Notes: generated by a model from the letters alone, not told the origin. Shown: positions 17,233 through 25,525, numbered from the stretch's first letter. The stretch is 64,000 bases of DNA from Pseudidiomarina aquimaris (GCF_003987395.1 NZ_PIPT01000008.1:62001-126000), one strand, 5' to 3'. Numbers and translations are program-made.

Positions 17233-17604
17233 TTAGTCTCCACTAATCATTTCTAAATTCGGCATCCGCGTTTTAAGGCACTCGGTTTCAAGTATGCCCG
17301 TCACTAACTTATTAAATGTGACACCGCTCTCCACAGCTCGGATTGTCAGCTTTTTATGAACTTCAGGTGTTGTGCGAACCTGGAAGGTGCCACTAAATGG
17401 TTTCTCGGGTTCTACACCTAATGCCTCGCAATCAGCAATGTAGTCTTCTACTTCTTCTTCAAAGCTAGTACGCAACGCATCGGGGTTATCACCACAATAG
17501 GTAATTAGACTTTTAATATGCAGAACCTTGCCAGTAAGCCGGTTGTTTTCAAAGTCGACCTCAACAGTGCCTTGATAGCCCTTGTGTTTGAGTATTTTAG
17601 TCAT
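17233..17604 (-). CDS. hicB: HicB-family antitoxin
   Basis: 123 residues. The N-terminal partial RNase-H-like fold (YQGTVEVDFENNRLTGKVLHI…DALRTSFEEEVEDYIADCEALG) matches HicB. The C-terminal part (GTFQVRTTPEVHKKLTIRAVESGVTFNKLV) is the ribbon-helix-helix DNA-binding element typical of the HicB_lk/HicB group. HicB neutralises HicA and represses its own operon. It begins 3 bp after the hicA stop on the same strand, so the pair is co-transcribed with the toxin gene first, which is the common hicAB order. Confidence 0.85.
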   Translation of the reverse strand: MTKILKHKGYQGTVEVDFENNRLTGKVLHIKSLITYCGDNPDALRTSFEEEVEDYIADCEALGVEPEKPFSGTFQVRTTPEVHKKLTIRAVESGVTFNKLVTGILETECLKTRMPNLEMISGD

Positions 17605-17607
17605 CGT

Positions 17608-17877
17608 TTAGTCCAAAAATCCCATTTCTTTGAGTTGCGCAATGGTCGCTTTCAGCGCACCGCGATCTACAGGAGTACTACCGTGAGCCTTATGCAAACG
17701 GATTTGCTCACTTTTATTATGTGGATTAACAAACCTGATCCTAGAACCTGAAGTTTTTCCCATCGATATCTCTTCGAGACCAAGTTGTTCAAGAAAGGTT
17801 TTGAGCTCTTGATTGGTGATGTCGCTGGGTGTGGGCGAGCTCAAGATCCTTCTTCTAAGCTTTTCGGCTTTAGTCAT
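17608..17877 (-). CDS. hicA: HicA-family toxin (mRNA interferase)
   Basis: 89 residues, slightly longer than the ~60-residue minimal HicA. The dsRBD-like core is visible: LKTFLEQLGLEEISMGKTSGSRIRF, then IRLHKAHGSTPVDRGALKATIAQL, with the conserved histidine region at 62-65 that serves as the catalytic residue in HicA. HicA cleaves translated mRNAs and is bound by HicB, encoded directly downstream. The module lies inside the segment bounded by the duplicated small membrane-protein genes and could help stabilise it. Confidence 0.82.
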   Translation of the reverse strand: MTKAEKLRRRILSSPTPSDITNQELKTFLEQLGLEEISMGKTSGSRIRFVNPHNKSEQIRLHKAHGSTPVDRGALKATIAQLKEMGFLD

Positions 17878-18059
17878 TTAGTTTCGTCCGTTGATTTTAG
17901 CTCACCGCTAAATTTTTGCAATCAATTTGTAAGTGCAAAACAATTCAAAAAAGTCTCTAACCTAGTCGCTTCTGTTGGTTAAAATTAAGATCGCAGGAGC
18001 CACACTAGTGGTCAAGGTTTCAACCTCATACATTGACATCTTAGATTGCTCACATGCCT

Positions 18060-18438
18060 GTCAGCTATTTCTTCAGCAGCGCCCCTCGCACCAGATATTG
18101 CAGCACCGCCACCAGCAAGATAAACCCGGCAACGATATTCAAGAACCCACGAATCAATTCGAACATGGGTTGCAGCGTTTCGGTGGTGATGGTGCCTGGC
18201 GATGACTCGTCGGGCGTTACGAAAAGCTGGAAAAAGAAACCAGCGGCCCAAATGGCAATCGCCAAGAGTACGCCGAACACCAAAGCTTCCGCTGGAGGCT
18301 TGTTCAACATTAGCGTCAGAAGATCTTTGTTACGTCGAGCCATGAGCAAAACCTCGAAAAAAAGCGATACCCGCAAAACAGATACCGCCCCACCCTGAAA
18401 ATTGAAATCAATGTTATAGAGCAACCATGCCAGCGAAC
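18060..18438. repeat. Direct duplication, copy 2 (small membrane gene plus leader)
   Basis: Pairs with 11921-12313 in direct orientation. The leader here (TACCCGCAAAACAGATACCG) is also the closest match to the isolated fragment at 8083-8122, so the leader occurs three times in the accessory region. Confidence 0.75.
18065..18343 (-). CDS. Small two-TM membrane protein, copy 2
   Basis: The start is ATG 18343, preceded by CGAGG exactly as in copy 1; upstream in-frame codons to 18460 are only the shared leader. 92 residues, with two predicted helices around GVLLAIAIWAAGFFFQLF and FLNIVAGFILLVAVLQYLV and an acidic loop SPGTITTETLQP between them. Nearly the same protein as 11929-12204. Conservation of the frame in both copies, with mainly conservative changes, suggests both are maintained. 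Function unknown. Confidence 0.65.
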   Translation of the reverse strand: MARRNKDLLTLMLNKPPAEALVFGVLLAIAIWAAGFFFQLFVTPDESSPGTITTETLQPMFELIRGFLNIVAGFILLVAVLQYLVRGALLKK

Positions 18439-18623
18439 TCAACGCCCAGCAATTAGACAAAACTCATAAAACAACAACCAAACTTGCGACGCCTTCTGTC
18501 GAAAGGTGTCAATTGAGCACAAAAGTGTCATTTGACACCTCCCACAACCAACCGAAGAACCATACAATTGACATTATAAAAACATAATATTAAAACTATG
18601 CCCATCATAAAAAGGAGTTCATC

Positions 18624-18995
18624 GTGTATAGACCAAGGGAAGTCGACCAAGCCGTTATCGCAATCTGGGTATCACTCGGAATATCTGTTGCTTCAGCCAT
18701 TATTAGTAAATGGATGAACTACGTTACTGAGGGGTACTTCGTATTCTACGTTGTCTTATATGGGCTCTTCTGCCTGCTGCCGTATCACATAGGTCGCGGT
18801 AGTAACACGGCACGGTGGATTTACACTGTTTTGTCGGCGTTCGGCTTAGTCTTGTTTCTGGGGTTGGGTTTCGCCGATATGCCGCCGCCAGATGTGATTG
18901 CCTCGATTATCGGTATCCCTCTTACACTATTCGCGATTGTGCGGTTGTTTCAGGAGAGGTCTAAGGACTGGTTTGAAGAACAGGGGTCGAATTAA
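18624..18995 (+). CDS. Four-TM inner-membrane protein, unknown
   Basis: 123 residues from GTG 18624, preceded by AAAAAGGAG. Four hydrophobic segments (about 10-27, 36-53, 64-84, 89-107) leave little outside the membrane except a charged C-terminus (RLFQERSKDWFEEQGSN). No family is recognised. One base separates its stop from the next start at 18997, so it heads a three-gene series with a TolA-like periplasmic protein and a Sel1 lipoprotein, all probably acting in the cell envelope. Confidence 0.65.
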   Translation: MYRPREVDQAVIAIWVSLGISVASAIISKWMNYVTEGYFVFYVVLYGLFCLLPYHIGRGSNTARWIYTVLSAFGLVLFLGLGFADMPPPDVIASIIGIPLTLFAIVRLFQERSKDWFEEQGSN

Positions 18996-18996
18996 T

Positions 18997-19359
18997 ATGC
19001 GTAGTCTATTCGCGGGCCTTTTTGCCGTAACACTATTTGTTTCACTACCCGCAACGAGCGCAGAGACGCGACGTACCAATCATTACTCTCCCATGGCCGA
19101 ATATACAGCCAGTATCTTCAAGGCCGTAAAGCAATACCTTCCCTCAGAATCCGAAGCAAGACGCGGTGTTAGCTGCAAAGTATCGTTTAGGCAAAACCGT
19201 TCAGGCTATGTTCAGGAGATTAAAGTGATTAAATGTAGCGACGGAACAACCAGTAACCTGCTGTTCCAAGCGATAGCAAAGGCGTCACCGATGCCACAGC
19301 CAACACGACCTGAAGATTTCCAGGAAGAGGTTACGATTACTTACGCTCCCCAACCGTAA
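18997..19359 (+). CDS. Periplasmic protein with TolA/TonB C-terminal-like domain
   Basis: The start is placed at ATG 18997, one base after the previous stop; a longer frame from 18898 lies inside that gene. 120 residues. Signal peptide (FAGLFAVTLFVSLPATSAE), then a domain like TolA domain III: GVSCKVSFRQNRSGYVQEIK, two cysteines flanking the strand pair, and AIAKASPMPQPTRPEDF. Full TolA has a membrane anchor and a long helical rod; both are absent, so this is a free periplasmic domain. It might bind Tol/Pal or a lipoprotein partner such as the next gene product. Confidence 0.6.
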   Translation: MRSLFAGLFAVTLFVSLPATSAETRRTNHYSPMAEYTASIFKAVKQYLPSESEARRGVSCKVSFRQNRSGYVQEIKVIKCSDGTTSNLLFQAIAKASPMPQPTRPEDFQEEVTITYAPQP

Positions 19360-19389
19360 TTCCCTGCCTCATTAGGAGAGTTAACGACA

Positions 19390-20445
19390 ATGAAATTCAG
19401 AACCTTTGCTCTTTCCTTACTTTTTGCTTTTACCTTGGCGTCATGCGCGGCGTTTGACCCCGTGAATTTAGGCGTCATCCAGTTCGAGAATGGCAACTAC
19501 GATAAGGCAGCGAGTTTTTGGAATGGGCCGGCACAAGAAGGGAACATGTACGCCCAGCATAACGTAGGCTTACTGTGGCTCAACGGACTTGGAAATACCC
19601 CCAAAGACACCGGTGAGGCGTCGCATTGGTTTATACGCGCAGCTCGCCAAGGCTATGTACCGTCGATGTACCTATTAGCTACGCTGCAGTTTGAGGCCGG
19701 GTATACAGAGGCAGCCCACAGTTGGGCTTACCTCGCTGCTCGATGGGGGCATCATGAATCGCAGGTTTTGCTTCGGCAGAAAGGATATGACGTTCCAGAA
19801 CCTGATCTGTTGATTGCGCAGCAACGAGAACTAGAAAGACAAGAAGCGGAAGCAGCCGAGCGTACTGAAAATGCGCTCATTTTTGCAGCCGCTCTGCTTG
19901 GGGCGGCGGGAAATTATTATACGAAAAAATCCGAAGCCCGGACCGAGGCGCTGAAGCGCAAGACCGAACGTCAGCAAACATATCCAAGCAGTAACTCACG
20001 CCCCAAGCAGCAACAGTCGGGTTATACGCCTAAACCCTTTGTTAATAGTTTTATGAATAATGAGCGTAAGTCAGTAGACGCCGAGAACACACGGCCTAAA
20101 TCACATTGGTGGACAAGTAAAAGGGAACAACAAAGTACCGGCTTTTCGGAATCTACTCAACGCAAGTCAGCGCCCTCACCGATGACTGTAGATCAGGTCA
20201 GTGCAACGCAATGTACCTATGATGCCGATTGTGCTGGCGGTCAAATTTGCATCAGAGACCTGAATCGATATAAAGGTGTTTGCGCGGTACCGAGCCGGGA
20301 GTCACGCGAAACCCTTGATTTGAATCCGCGTAGCCCATTTGAAATAAAGCGAGGCAGCGAACGAGCGTGTCGTGGTAACACGGACTGCAAGATTGGCTAC
20401 TATTGCAGCTCCGAGATTAATGCCTGTGTTAGAAAGGGTGACTGA
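19390..20445 (+). CDS. Lipoprotein with Sel1-like repeats and C-terminal cysteine-rich modules
   Basis: 351 residues. Lipobox LASCA with cysteine at about 19. Residues ~25-135 contain Sel1/TPR-like helical repeats (NYDKAASFWNGPAQEGNMYA, EASHWFIRAARQGYVPSMYL, AAHSWAYLAARWGH). A charged coiled-coil stretch (QRELERQEAEAAERTE) and a hydrophobic patch follow, then a long disordered Ser/Gln/Lys linker. The C-terminus carries two six-cysteine-like modules (CTYDADCAGGQICIRD…GVCAVP and CRGNTDCKIGYYCSSEINAC) resembling small disulfide-knot modules common in secreted eukaryotic proteins. Sel1 repeats mediate protein-protein contacts. Probably secreted or surface exposed. Confidence 0.65.
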   Translation: MKFRTFALSLLFAFTLASCAAFDPVNLGVIQFENGNYDKAASFWNGPAQEGNMYAQHNVGLLWLNGLGNTPKDTGEASHWFIRAARQGYVPSMYLLATLQFEAGYTEAAHSWAYLAARWGHHESQVLLRQKGYDVPEPDLLIAQQRELERQEAEAAERTENALIFAAALLGAAGNYYTKKSEARTEALKRKTERQQTYPSSNSRPKQQQSGYTPKPFVNSFMNNERKSVDAENTRPKSHWWTSKREQQSTGFSESTQRKSAPSPMTVDQVSATQCTYDADCAGGQICIRDLNRYKGVCAVPSRESRETLDLNPRSPFEIKRGSERACRGNTDCKIGYYCSSEINACVRKGD

Positions 20446-20474
20446 ACAATCGCAATCACCACTCTCCGTATTTA

Positions 20475-20514
20475 ATTACAGCAATTTACACCCTAATTAC
20501 GATTAAACTGTAAT
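20475..20514. promoter_or_regulatory. Candidate operator/promoter: inverted ATTACAG … CTGTAAT
   Basis: A 7-bp inverted repeat with arms at 20475-20481 and 20508-20514 spans an AT-rich stretch 60-100 bp before the HTH gene start at 20574. It could be an autoregulatory site. The evidence is symmetry and position only. Confidence 0.3.
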
Positions 20515-20573
20515 AGATGATTGATCTATCCTGCTTCTTGCGTTATAAACCAATAACTAACCAAGGAGTGAAT

Positions 20574-21683
20574 ATGCGCAAACAGAAACTATCATTTAGT
20601 GATTCGAAACGCTTAGTGGAACATGCAATGAATCATGTTTTGCAGCGAGAGTTGGCCGAAATATTGGGAGTCGCAGCATCGCGCCTATCGGAGGCCAAAA
20701 AAGGCCAGTACGCGCTGAAGCCCGAGCACCGTGAAAAAGTGGAACAGTTGTTTGGTCCTTTACAAACCGTCAAAGGGCAATGGCTTGTAGGCGAACTACT
20801 CTCAGCAAAGGAAAGCCTGGAACAACGAGTGGCCGGCACGGTCGAGGCATTTCATACGCTGCAGCGCGTTGTTGAATTCAATCAACGTCTGGGGTCAAGT
20901 TTAGGTAAGGTCATTTCATTTGTCGACACATCAGATCTTGAAGATGATGACGAACTATCAATTTCTTTTCTCGAGTCTTTGCCTGCCGAAAAGGCCATAG
21001 AAAAGTTCAACGAATTAATCTATTCGCCGGTCGTGCGAGCATTCTTTCAAGCCTACGGTGAGCAGCTTACCGATGAACGTGCATTCACAAAAGGGCACAA
21101 AAAGCTGAGTGAAGAAATTGCTTCGCTTCCTGGTGCACGTGACCAAGGCCGTCATACATTCAAAGAATATCTTTTAGCAAACTATGGCTTGATACTGGGA
21201 GCCTCTAGCGATAGCAAAATAATAGAAAAGTGCCGATTGATCCACGAGGGGGTTACTCTTACTGAAGCGTATCAAGCCACACTGGAACAATTAGCAATGC
21301 CATTACCCGGAAAACTCGTATTCACGAAGCCCCATGGCCGCTACTATTTCGGCTCATCTATGGAAAGAGAGTACATTGTTGCTGCGCAGCACATCTTGAA
21401 AGCTAACATAGCCCGAGAGCTAGTTAAAGGTCAGTGCGAAATCAACTTGGATATCTACTTAGGTGAAGACGCCACACACTACATTATTATTGAAGTTGCT
21501 GCTAAGTCGGGTTTGAACAAGAAGCTCATCAAGGGAAACGTGCCGTATCGGGAACTTATTTCGCAGCTCGATGCAATAGCTGATGAACTTGCTATCTCCC
21601 GTTCTGTTTTAGTCGATAACAAATTCAAAGAACGGCTGGCTGAACATGGGGGCTATATACCAACGGCCACAGTACTTGAGTAA
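20574..21683 (+). CDS. HTH-containing protein of unknown function
   Basis: The start is ATG 20574 after CCAAGGAG. 369 residues. The N-terminus has a Cro/CI-like helix-turn-helix (VLQRELAEILGVAASRLSEAKKGQYALK) that should bind DNA. The remaining ~300 residues are mostly helical and charged with no recognised domain (…SLPAEKAIEKFNELIYSPVV…, ELISQLDAIADELAISRSVLV). It could be a large regulator with its own sensor domain or a plasmid/phage-type repressor. It is transcribed alone and ends at a bidirectional hairpin before the capsule locus. Function unknown. Confidence 0.6.
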   Translation: MRKQKLSFSDSKRLVEHAMNHVLQRELAEILGVAASRLSEAKKGQYALKPEHREKVEQLFGPLQTVKGQWLVGELLSAKESLEQRVAGTVEAFHTLQRVVEFNQRLGSSLGKVISFVDTSDLEDDDELSISFLESLPAEKAIEKFNELIYSPVVRAFFQAYGEQLTDERAFTKGHKKLSEEIASLPGARDQGRHTFKEYLLANYGLILGASSDSKIIEKCRLIHEGVTLTEAYQATLEQLAMPLPGKLVFTKPHGRYYFGSSMEREYIVAAQHILKANIARELVKGQCEINLDIYLGEDATHYIIIEVAAKSGLNKKLIKGNVPYRELISQLDAIADELAISRSVLVDNKFKERLAEHGGYIPTATVLE

Positions 21684-21710
21684 ACCTCCTAACGTCTTCC
21701 CCAAAACGCA

Positions 21711-21745
21711 AAAAGCGACACCTGCATCAGCAGATGTCGCTTTCT
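21711..21745. terminator. Bidirectional intrinsic terminator-like hairpin
   Basis: Stem AAAGCGACA-CTGC / GCAG-TGTCGCTTT with one mismatch and an ATCA loop. On the minus strand it is followed by a run of five T, so it fits as the end of the 21-kb capsule transcript. On the plus strand it follows the HTH gene. Confidence 0.75.
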
Positions 21746-21753
21746 CAATCTAG

Positions 21754-21858
21754 GTAGCCCGTAGTTCTACTACGGGTCTAACCACCCAACTACAGCGATG
21801 TCAATCAAACCACCCGAGTGTGCCCCACGGCTTCCCCCGCAGTAGAACTGCGGGCTAC
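21754..21858. repeat. REP doublet at the 3' end of the capsule operon
   Basis: Left unit 21754-21777 (GTAG head, CCCGTAG stem); right unit 21836-21858 (inverted, CCCGCAG stem). The second half of the linker matches those at 1504-1608 and 44092-44219. It ends one base before the stop codon of the aminotransferase gene. Confidence 0.9.
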
Positions 21859-21859
21859 G

Positions 21860-23035
21860 TTACTTCGAAGCCAGCGCCAGCACCTCGCGCACGACCGAGC
21901 AAGTCTTCTCAATCTCGGCAGAGGTTAACGTCGGATGCACCAAAAACATCAGCGACGTCTCACCCAGCTCACGGGCGACTGGCAACGGCTCAGCAGGGCG
22001 CCAGCCGGTGCCATCAAAGGCTTTCTCTAAGTAAACTTCTGAGCATGAGCCTTGGAAGCAAGGTACGCCACGCGCGACGATTTCTGAGACGATGCGGTCG
22101 CGGCTCCAGCCGTCGGCTAAAAGCGATGGTTCGACAAAGCAGTAGTGCTTGTAGCAGGCATGGTCCATGTGCGCGGGTACATCGGGGGTACGAATCAACG
22201 CAAACGACGAACAGGCCTCAACTATCGCGGCGGTATTGCGCTGACGGGCGGCGGTCCAGTCAGCCGTGCGGCGTAACTGAATGCGCCCGATTGCAGCTTG
22301 CATTTCCATCATGCGCCAGTTGGTACCGAAGCTTTCGTGCAACCAGCGGAAACCTGGTGGATGCTCGCGCTCGTAAACGGCTTCGTAGCTCTTGCCGTGA
22401 TCTTTGAACGACCACATTTTGCGCCACAAAGCTTCGTCGTTGGTGGTAACCATGCCACCTTCGCCACCGGTGGTCATGATTTTGTCTTGGCAGAAGGACC
22501 ATGCGCCGATGTGGCCGATGCTCCCCACTGCGCGACCTTTGTAGCGTGCGCCATGGGCTTGGGCGCAGTCTTCAATGACAAACAGACCGTGTTTGTCGGC
22601 CAATTCCATAATGGCGTCCATTTCGGCAGGACGCCCAGCCAAGTGCACCACAATAATGGCTTTGGTACGTGGCGTAATGACTGGCTCGATGGTGTGTGCT
22701 TCGATATTCTGCGTGTCACGATCGACATCAGCAAATGCAGGCGTAGCGCCTGCATTCACTACGGTCGAAATCGATGCAATGAAGGTACGTGGCGTAACGA
22801 TAACTTCATCGCCCTCACCCACTCCCAACGCTTTCAACGCAACATCCAGCGCTAAAGTACCGTTGCCGAGTGCGACAGCATATGACGCATCAGCCCATGC
22901 GGCGAACTCTTTTTCAAACTCGCGGCATTCGATGCCAGTCCAATAGTTAACGCGATTCGATAAAACGACATCGTGTACCGCCTTGGCCTCTTCTTCAGTG
23001 AATGATGGCCAAGGGGAAAAGGGGGTGTTTAGCAT
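21860..23035 (-). CDS. DegT/DnrJ/EryC1/StrS-family PLP sugar aminotransferase
   Basis: 391 residues, full length for the family. Key features: GNGTLALDVALKALGVGEGDEVI (cofactor phosphate site), VIEDCAQAHGA (Asp contacting the PLP ring) and the catalytic lysine K185 in SFCQDKIMTTGGEGG. These enzymes aminate the 3- or 4-keto group of nucleotide-linked deoxysugars using glutamate. With the PglD-like acyltransferase and PglC-like transferase in the same operon, the best guess is a UDP-4-keto-6-deoxy-GlcNAc 4-aminotransferase (PglE/WbpE-type). The 4,6-dehydratase that would make its substrate is not in the window. Last gene of the capsule operon. Confidence 0.9.
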   Translation of the reverse strand: MLNTPFSPWPSFTEEEAKAVHDVVLSNRVNYWTGIECREFEKEFAAWADASYAVALGNGTLALDVALKALGVGEGDEVIVTPRTFIASISTVVNAGATPAFADVDRDTQNIEAHTIEPVITPRTKAIIVVHLAGRPAEMDAIMELADKHGLFVIEDCAQAHGARYKGRAVGSIGHIGAWSFCQDKIMTTGGEGGMVTTNDEALWRKMWSFKDHGKSYEAVYEREHPPGFRWLHESFGTNWRMMEMQAAIGRIQLRRTADWTAARQRNTAAIVEACSSFALIRTPDVPAHMDHACYKHYCFVEPSLLADGWSRDRIVSEIVARGVPCFQGSCSEVYLEKAFDGTGWRPAEPLPVARELGETSLMFLVHPTLTSAEIEKTCSVVREVLALASK

Positions 23036-23052
23036 TTAGTTGTTCTTCCTAA

Positions 23053-23685
23053 TTAGAAGAGTTTTTTCGCCGGCGCGGTATAATATGTCCCACTGCCTTT
23101 TATAGAGCTTTGGATTGTACATCCTGCTCCGATATTAACTCTGTTTCCTATTTTTTTCTTCGGCACTACTCGAGCTCCAGAGCCTAAAAAGCAACTTTCC
23201 CCGATTTGAACAGCGCCAGTAATATCAACATGTGAACTGAGCGTTGAAAAGTCGCCTATTACTGCATCATGCCCGATTGACGTATAGCAATTGAGAGTTA
23301 CAAAGTTCCCAATCCGGGTGTTCGCAGACAAAACCGAGAACGGACAAACTATCGTTCCAACTCCAATATTAGAAGTTCTCGTAATTACAGCAGTAGGATG
23401 AATTAGAGTTTGAAACTGAGCTTTATAACCCGCGAATTTTTTTAAGATATTTCTTTTGGCTTCAGGGGAACCAACCCCCAAAAGAAACCTGTCGCTTTTC
23501 TCGGGCTTGAAATTGGTAATATCACCTAAAAAATCCAAGTTGTATCCGAAAGATTTTAAGTCTGCGTGTTTATCGTCAAGGTAATGCGTTATTAAATGAT
23601 TAGCGGTTATTTCATTGGTATCACTGGCCCATTCCAAAACTTCTCTAGCGAAACCTCCAGCACCAATAAGAATCAATCTAGACAT
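23053..23685 (-). CDS. PglD/NeuD-family left-handed beta-helix sugar N-acyltransferase
   Basis: 210 residues. N-terminal Rossmann-like sugar-nucleotide-binding part (LILIGAGGFAREVLEWA) and a C-terminal hexapeptide-repeat helix (IGVGTIVCPFSVLSANTRIGNFV … IGHDAVIGDFSTLSSHVDITGAVQIGE … IGAGCTI). In the PglD family a His in the helix (here in SIGHDAVIG) deprotonates the sugar amine. The usual donor is acetyl-CoA. Next to ACP, KAS III and reductase genes, this enzyme may instead take a short acyl group from the dedicated ACP or its CoA form. It lies 6 bp from the SDR gene and 17 bp before the aminotransferase gene. Confidence 0.85.
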   Translation of the reverse strand: MSRLILIGAGGFAREVLEWASDTNEITANHLITHYLDDKHADLKSFGYNLDFLGDITNFKPEKSDRFLLGVGSPEAKRNILKKFAGYKAQFQTLIHPTAVITRTSNIGVGTIVCPFSVLSANTRIGNFVTLNCYTSIGHDAVIGDFSTLSSHVDITGAVQIGESCFLGSGARVVPKKKIGNRVNIGAGCTIQSSIKGSGTYYTAPAKKLF

Positions 23686-23691
23686 CTACAG

Positions 23692-24456
23692 TTACCTTAC
23701 CGTATAACCGCCATCAACTCTTAATGAGCTGCCGGTAATCCAATTACTTCCATCGGACAATAGAAAAATGACAGCATTAGCTACATCTGACGTTTTTCCC
23801 AGTCCGAGCAAGTGCCTATTTTCCAGCTCTTCCTGAGCGGAGCTGCCACTGTTTTTAAATCGTTTCTCTAGCATTTCTGTGAGTACAGCACCTGCGTTTA
23901 CACTATTAACTCTGATTTTACGCTGCGCAACTTCACATGCCAATGATCGAGTTAATCCATCTATCGCTGACTTCGAAGCACTGTACATTCCATAACCAGC
24001 TTGTCCGGTCAAACTTGCTACCGAGGACATAAATACTAAAGATCCTGCGTCTTTCATTATATTCTTTTTGGACGCGGCGCGAGCAACGCCAAACCCAGCA
24101 AAAACACTAGCAGCAAATATTTCATCAACGTTTCTTTGTTTAACCAAACGTGCGGGTAATACCGTTTCAATTCCCGCTGAATGAAAAATACCATCGAGAG
24201 GGCCTACTCGTTCAACTGCATCCGAAATCAATTGATACGTATTATCAGCGTCGCGCAACTCACCAACCATAAGTTCGTGATTGTCGCCGTCTAGCTTTTC
24301 GCGAATACCATTGAGTCTTTCAAGGTTTCGCCCACCGAGAATAAGCTGACAACCAAGTTGCGATAATTTTACCGCTGTGTGAGCACCGATGCCTGAGCTC
24401 GCACCGGTTATGAGTATCTTCTTACCGCTAAAACTGTTTCTATCAAATAAATTCAT
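23692..24456 (-). CDS. Short-chain dehydrogenase, FabG-like 3-oxoacyl reductase
   Basis: The start is ATG 24456, whose ATGA overlaps the stop of the upstream KAS III gene; the seven extra upstream residues lie inside that gene. 254 residues with the classical SDR signature: TGASSGIG (17-24), FHSAG (91-95), catalytic Ser145, Tyr158 and Lys162 (YSASK), and GGYTV at the C-terminus. Family members reduce 3-oxoacyl-ACP or sugars with NADPH. Coupling to KAS III and ACP genes favours reduction of an acetoacetyl-type ACP intermediate to 3-hydroxyacyl-ACP for decorating the sugar. Confidence 0.88.
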   Translation of the reverse strand: MNLFDRNSFSGKKILITGASSGIGAHTAVKLSQLGCQLILGGRNLERLNGIREKLDGDNHELMVGELRDADNTYQLISDAVERVGPLDGIFHSAGIETVLPARLVKQRNVDEIFAASVFAGFGVARAASKKNIMKDAGSLVFMSSVASLTGQAGYGMYSASKSAIDGLTRSLACEVAQRKIRVNSVNAGAVLTEMLEKRFKNSGSSAQEELENRHLLGLGKTSDVANAVIFLLSDGSNWITGSSLRVDGGYTVR

Positions 24457-25517
24457 AGTTCTATCGTTTCCACACACTTCAGTGGTCCAATATCAACAGA
24501 TGCTGCGCCCCATGAATAGCCGACACCGAACCCAAACATTGCGATATGATTCCTTCGTTGTGACAGTTCAGATTGCATTCGTGTTGTCATCAAAAGAGGT
24601 ATCGATGCAGAGCTCGTGTTTCCAAACTCTTCAATATTCATGGGAACTTTATCGAGTGGTAAACGAGATTTTTTGCACAAATGATTCAGCATGAACTTAT
24701 TTGCTTGATGAAAAAGAAATCCATCAAATTCATCTAGCGAACCATTTGCAGCAGTCAAAAGAGAATTCACTAAAGCGGGTACTCTCTTTAACGTAAAATT
24801 AAATATAGCCCCACCATCCATATAGAGCTTATCCATATCTCGTTCCTTCAAGCGCGTATCCAAAGATACATTCCCATAAATTGGGCTATTTGGAACAATC
24901 AAGTTTGCCGCCCCAGACCCATCACTCCCTAAAACGAAAACGCTTTCTGATGATGAGTCAGTGTACTCGATAGCGGTGGCCGTTCCAGCATCACCAAATA
25001 ACATCGCGGTTGCTCTATCATTTGGATCTGATATGGAACTTATGGTGTCGCCAACTAACAAAAGCACTCTTTTTAAGGATTCACCATTTATTAAACTCGA
25101 ACAAAGCCAAACCCCATAAGGGTAAGCCGAACAGCCCAAATTCACGTCAAATGCTATACAACTTGATGATAACTCGAGTTGACTCTGTAATTTACACGCC
25201 GTGGCAGGCAAAACATGAGATGGCGTTTGACTCATGAATATAATTGCATCCACCGAAGAACGCTCCCAACCCAATTTATCGAGAAGCGTGTTAGCGGCTG
25301 CAAAACAAAGATCTTCTGTACGAACTCCATTGGGAGCTCTTCGTCGACTTTGCACACCAGTCATTTTTGAAACGTCGGAAATTTCCTCTGATGAGAATCG
25401 ATCAAGGAAGTAATCATTTCCGACATTTATTTCTGGAACACATGATACTACCCCGACAATTGAAGTTCCCGAGGTTATGCGGACTTTAGGTTCATCAATC
25501 AAGCGCGTGTCCCCCAT
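24453..25517 (-). CDS. 3-oxoacyl-ACP synthase III (KAS III-like), copy A
   Basis: 354 residues, thiolase-fold KAS III family. The catalytic triad is complete: Cys129 in NLGCSAYPYG, His270 in HQANKFML and Asn300 in FGNTSSASIP. The C-terminal FGFGVGYSWG loop is typical. KAS III enzymes condense a CoA-bound primer with malonyl-ACP. The gene sits 9 bp after a dedicated ACP and overlaps the SDR gene by 4 bp. It is clearly paralogous to copy B at 25763 but well diverged, with a longer N-terminus and a differing insert after residue 205. Either successive condensations or an altered second activity (acyl transfer or ester formation) is possible. Confidence 0.9.
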   Translation of the reverse strand: MGDTRLIDEPKVRITSGTSIVGVVSCVPEINVGNDYFLDRFSSEEISDVSKMTGVQSRRRAPNGVRTEDLCFAAANTLLDKLGWERSSVDAIIFMSQTPSHVLPATACKLQSQLELSSSCIAFDVNLGCSAYPYGVWLCSSLINGESLKRVLLLVGDTISSISDPNDRATAMLFGDAGTATAIEYTDSSSESVFVLGSDGSGAANLIVPNSPIYGNVSLDTRLKERDMDKLYMDGGAIFNFTLKRVPALVNSLLTAANGSLDEFDGFLFHQANKFMLNHLCKKSRLPLDKVPMNIEEFGNTSSASIPLLMTTRMQSELSQRRNHIAMFGFGVGYSWGAASVDIGPLKCVETIEL

Positions 25518-25525
25518 TATAAGCC

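Noticed and set aside
18344-18460. 39-residue N-terminal extension of the copy-2 small membrane protein
   Set aside because: This stretch belongs to the non-coding leader repeat. Copy 1 cannot be extended in the same way, and both copies share CGAGG before the inner ATG.
7641-21753. Integrative element or prophage
   Set aside because: No integrase, transposase, tRNA target, phage structural gene or flanking attachment repeat was recognised. The region is better described as accessory DNA with internal duplications.
21820-22855. Long plus-strand open frames opposite the aminotransferase gene
   Set aside because: Low-complexity composition and no family resemblance. The minus-strand aminotransferase is unambiguous.
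24457-24477. Seven extra residues on the SDR reductase
   Set aside because: They lie inside the KAS III gene. The coupled ATGA start at 24456 is typical for this operon.
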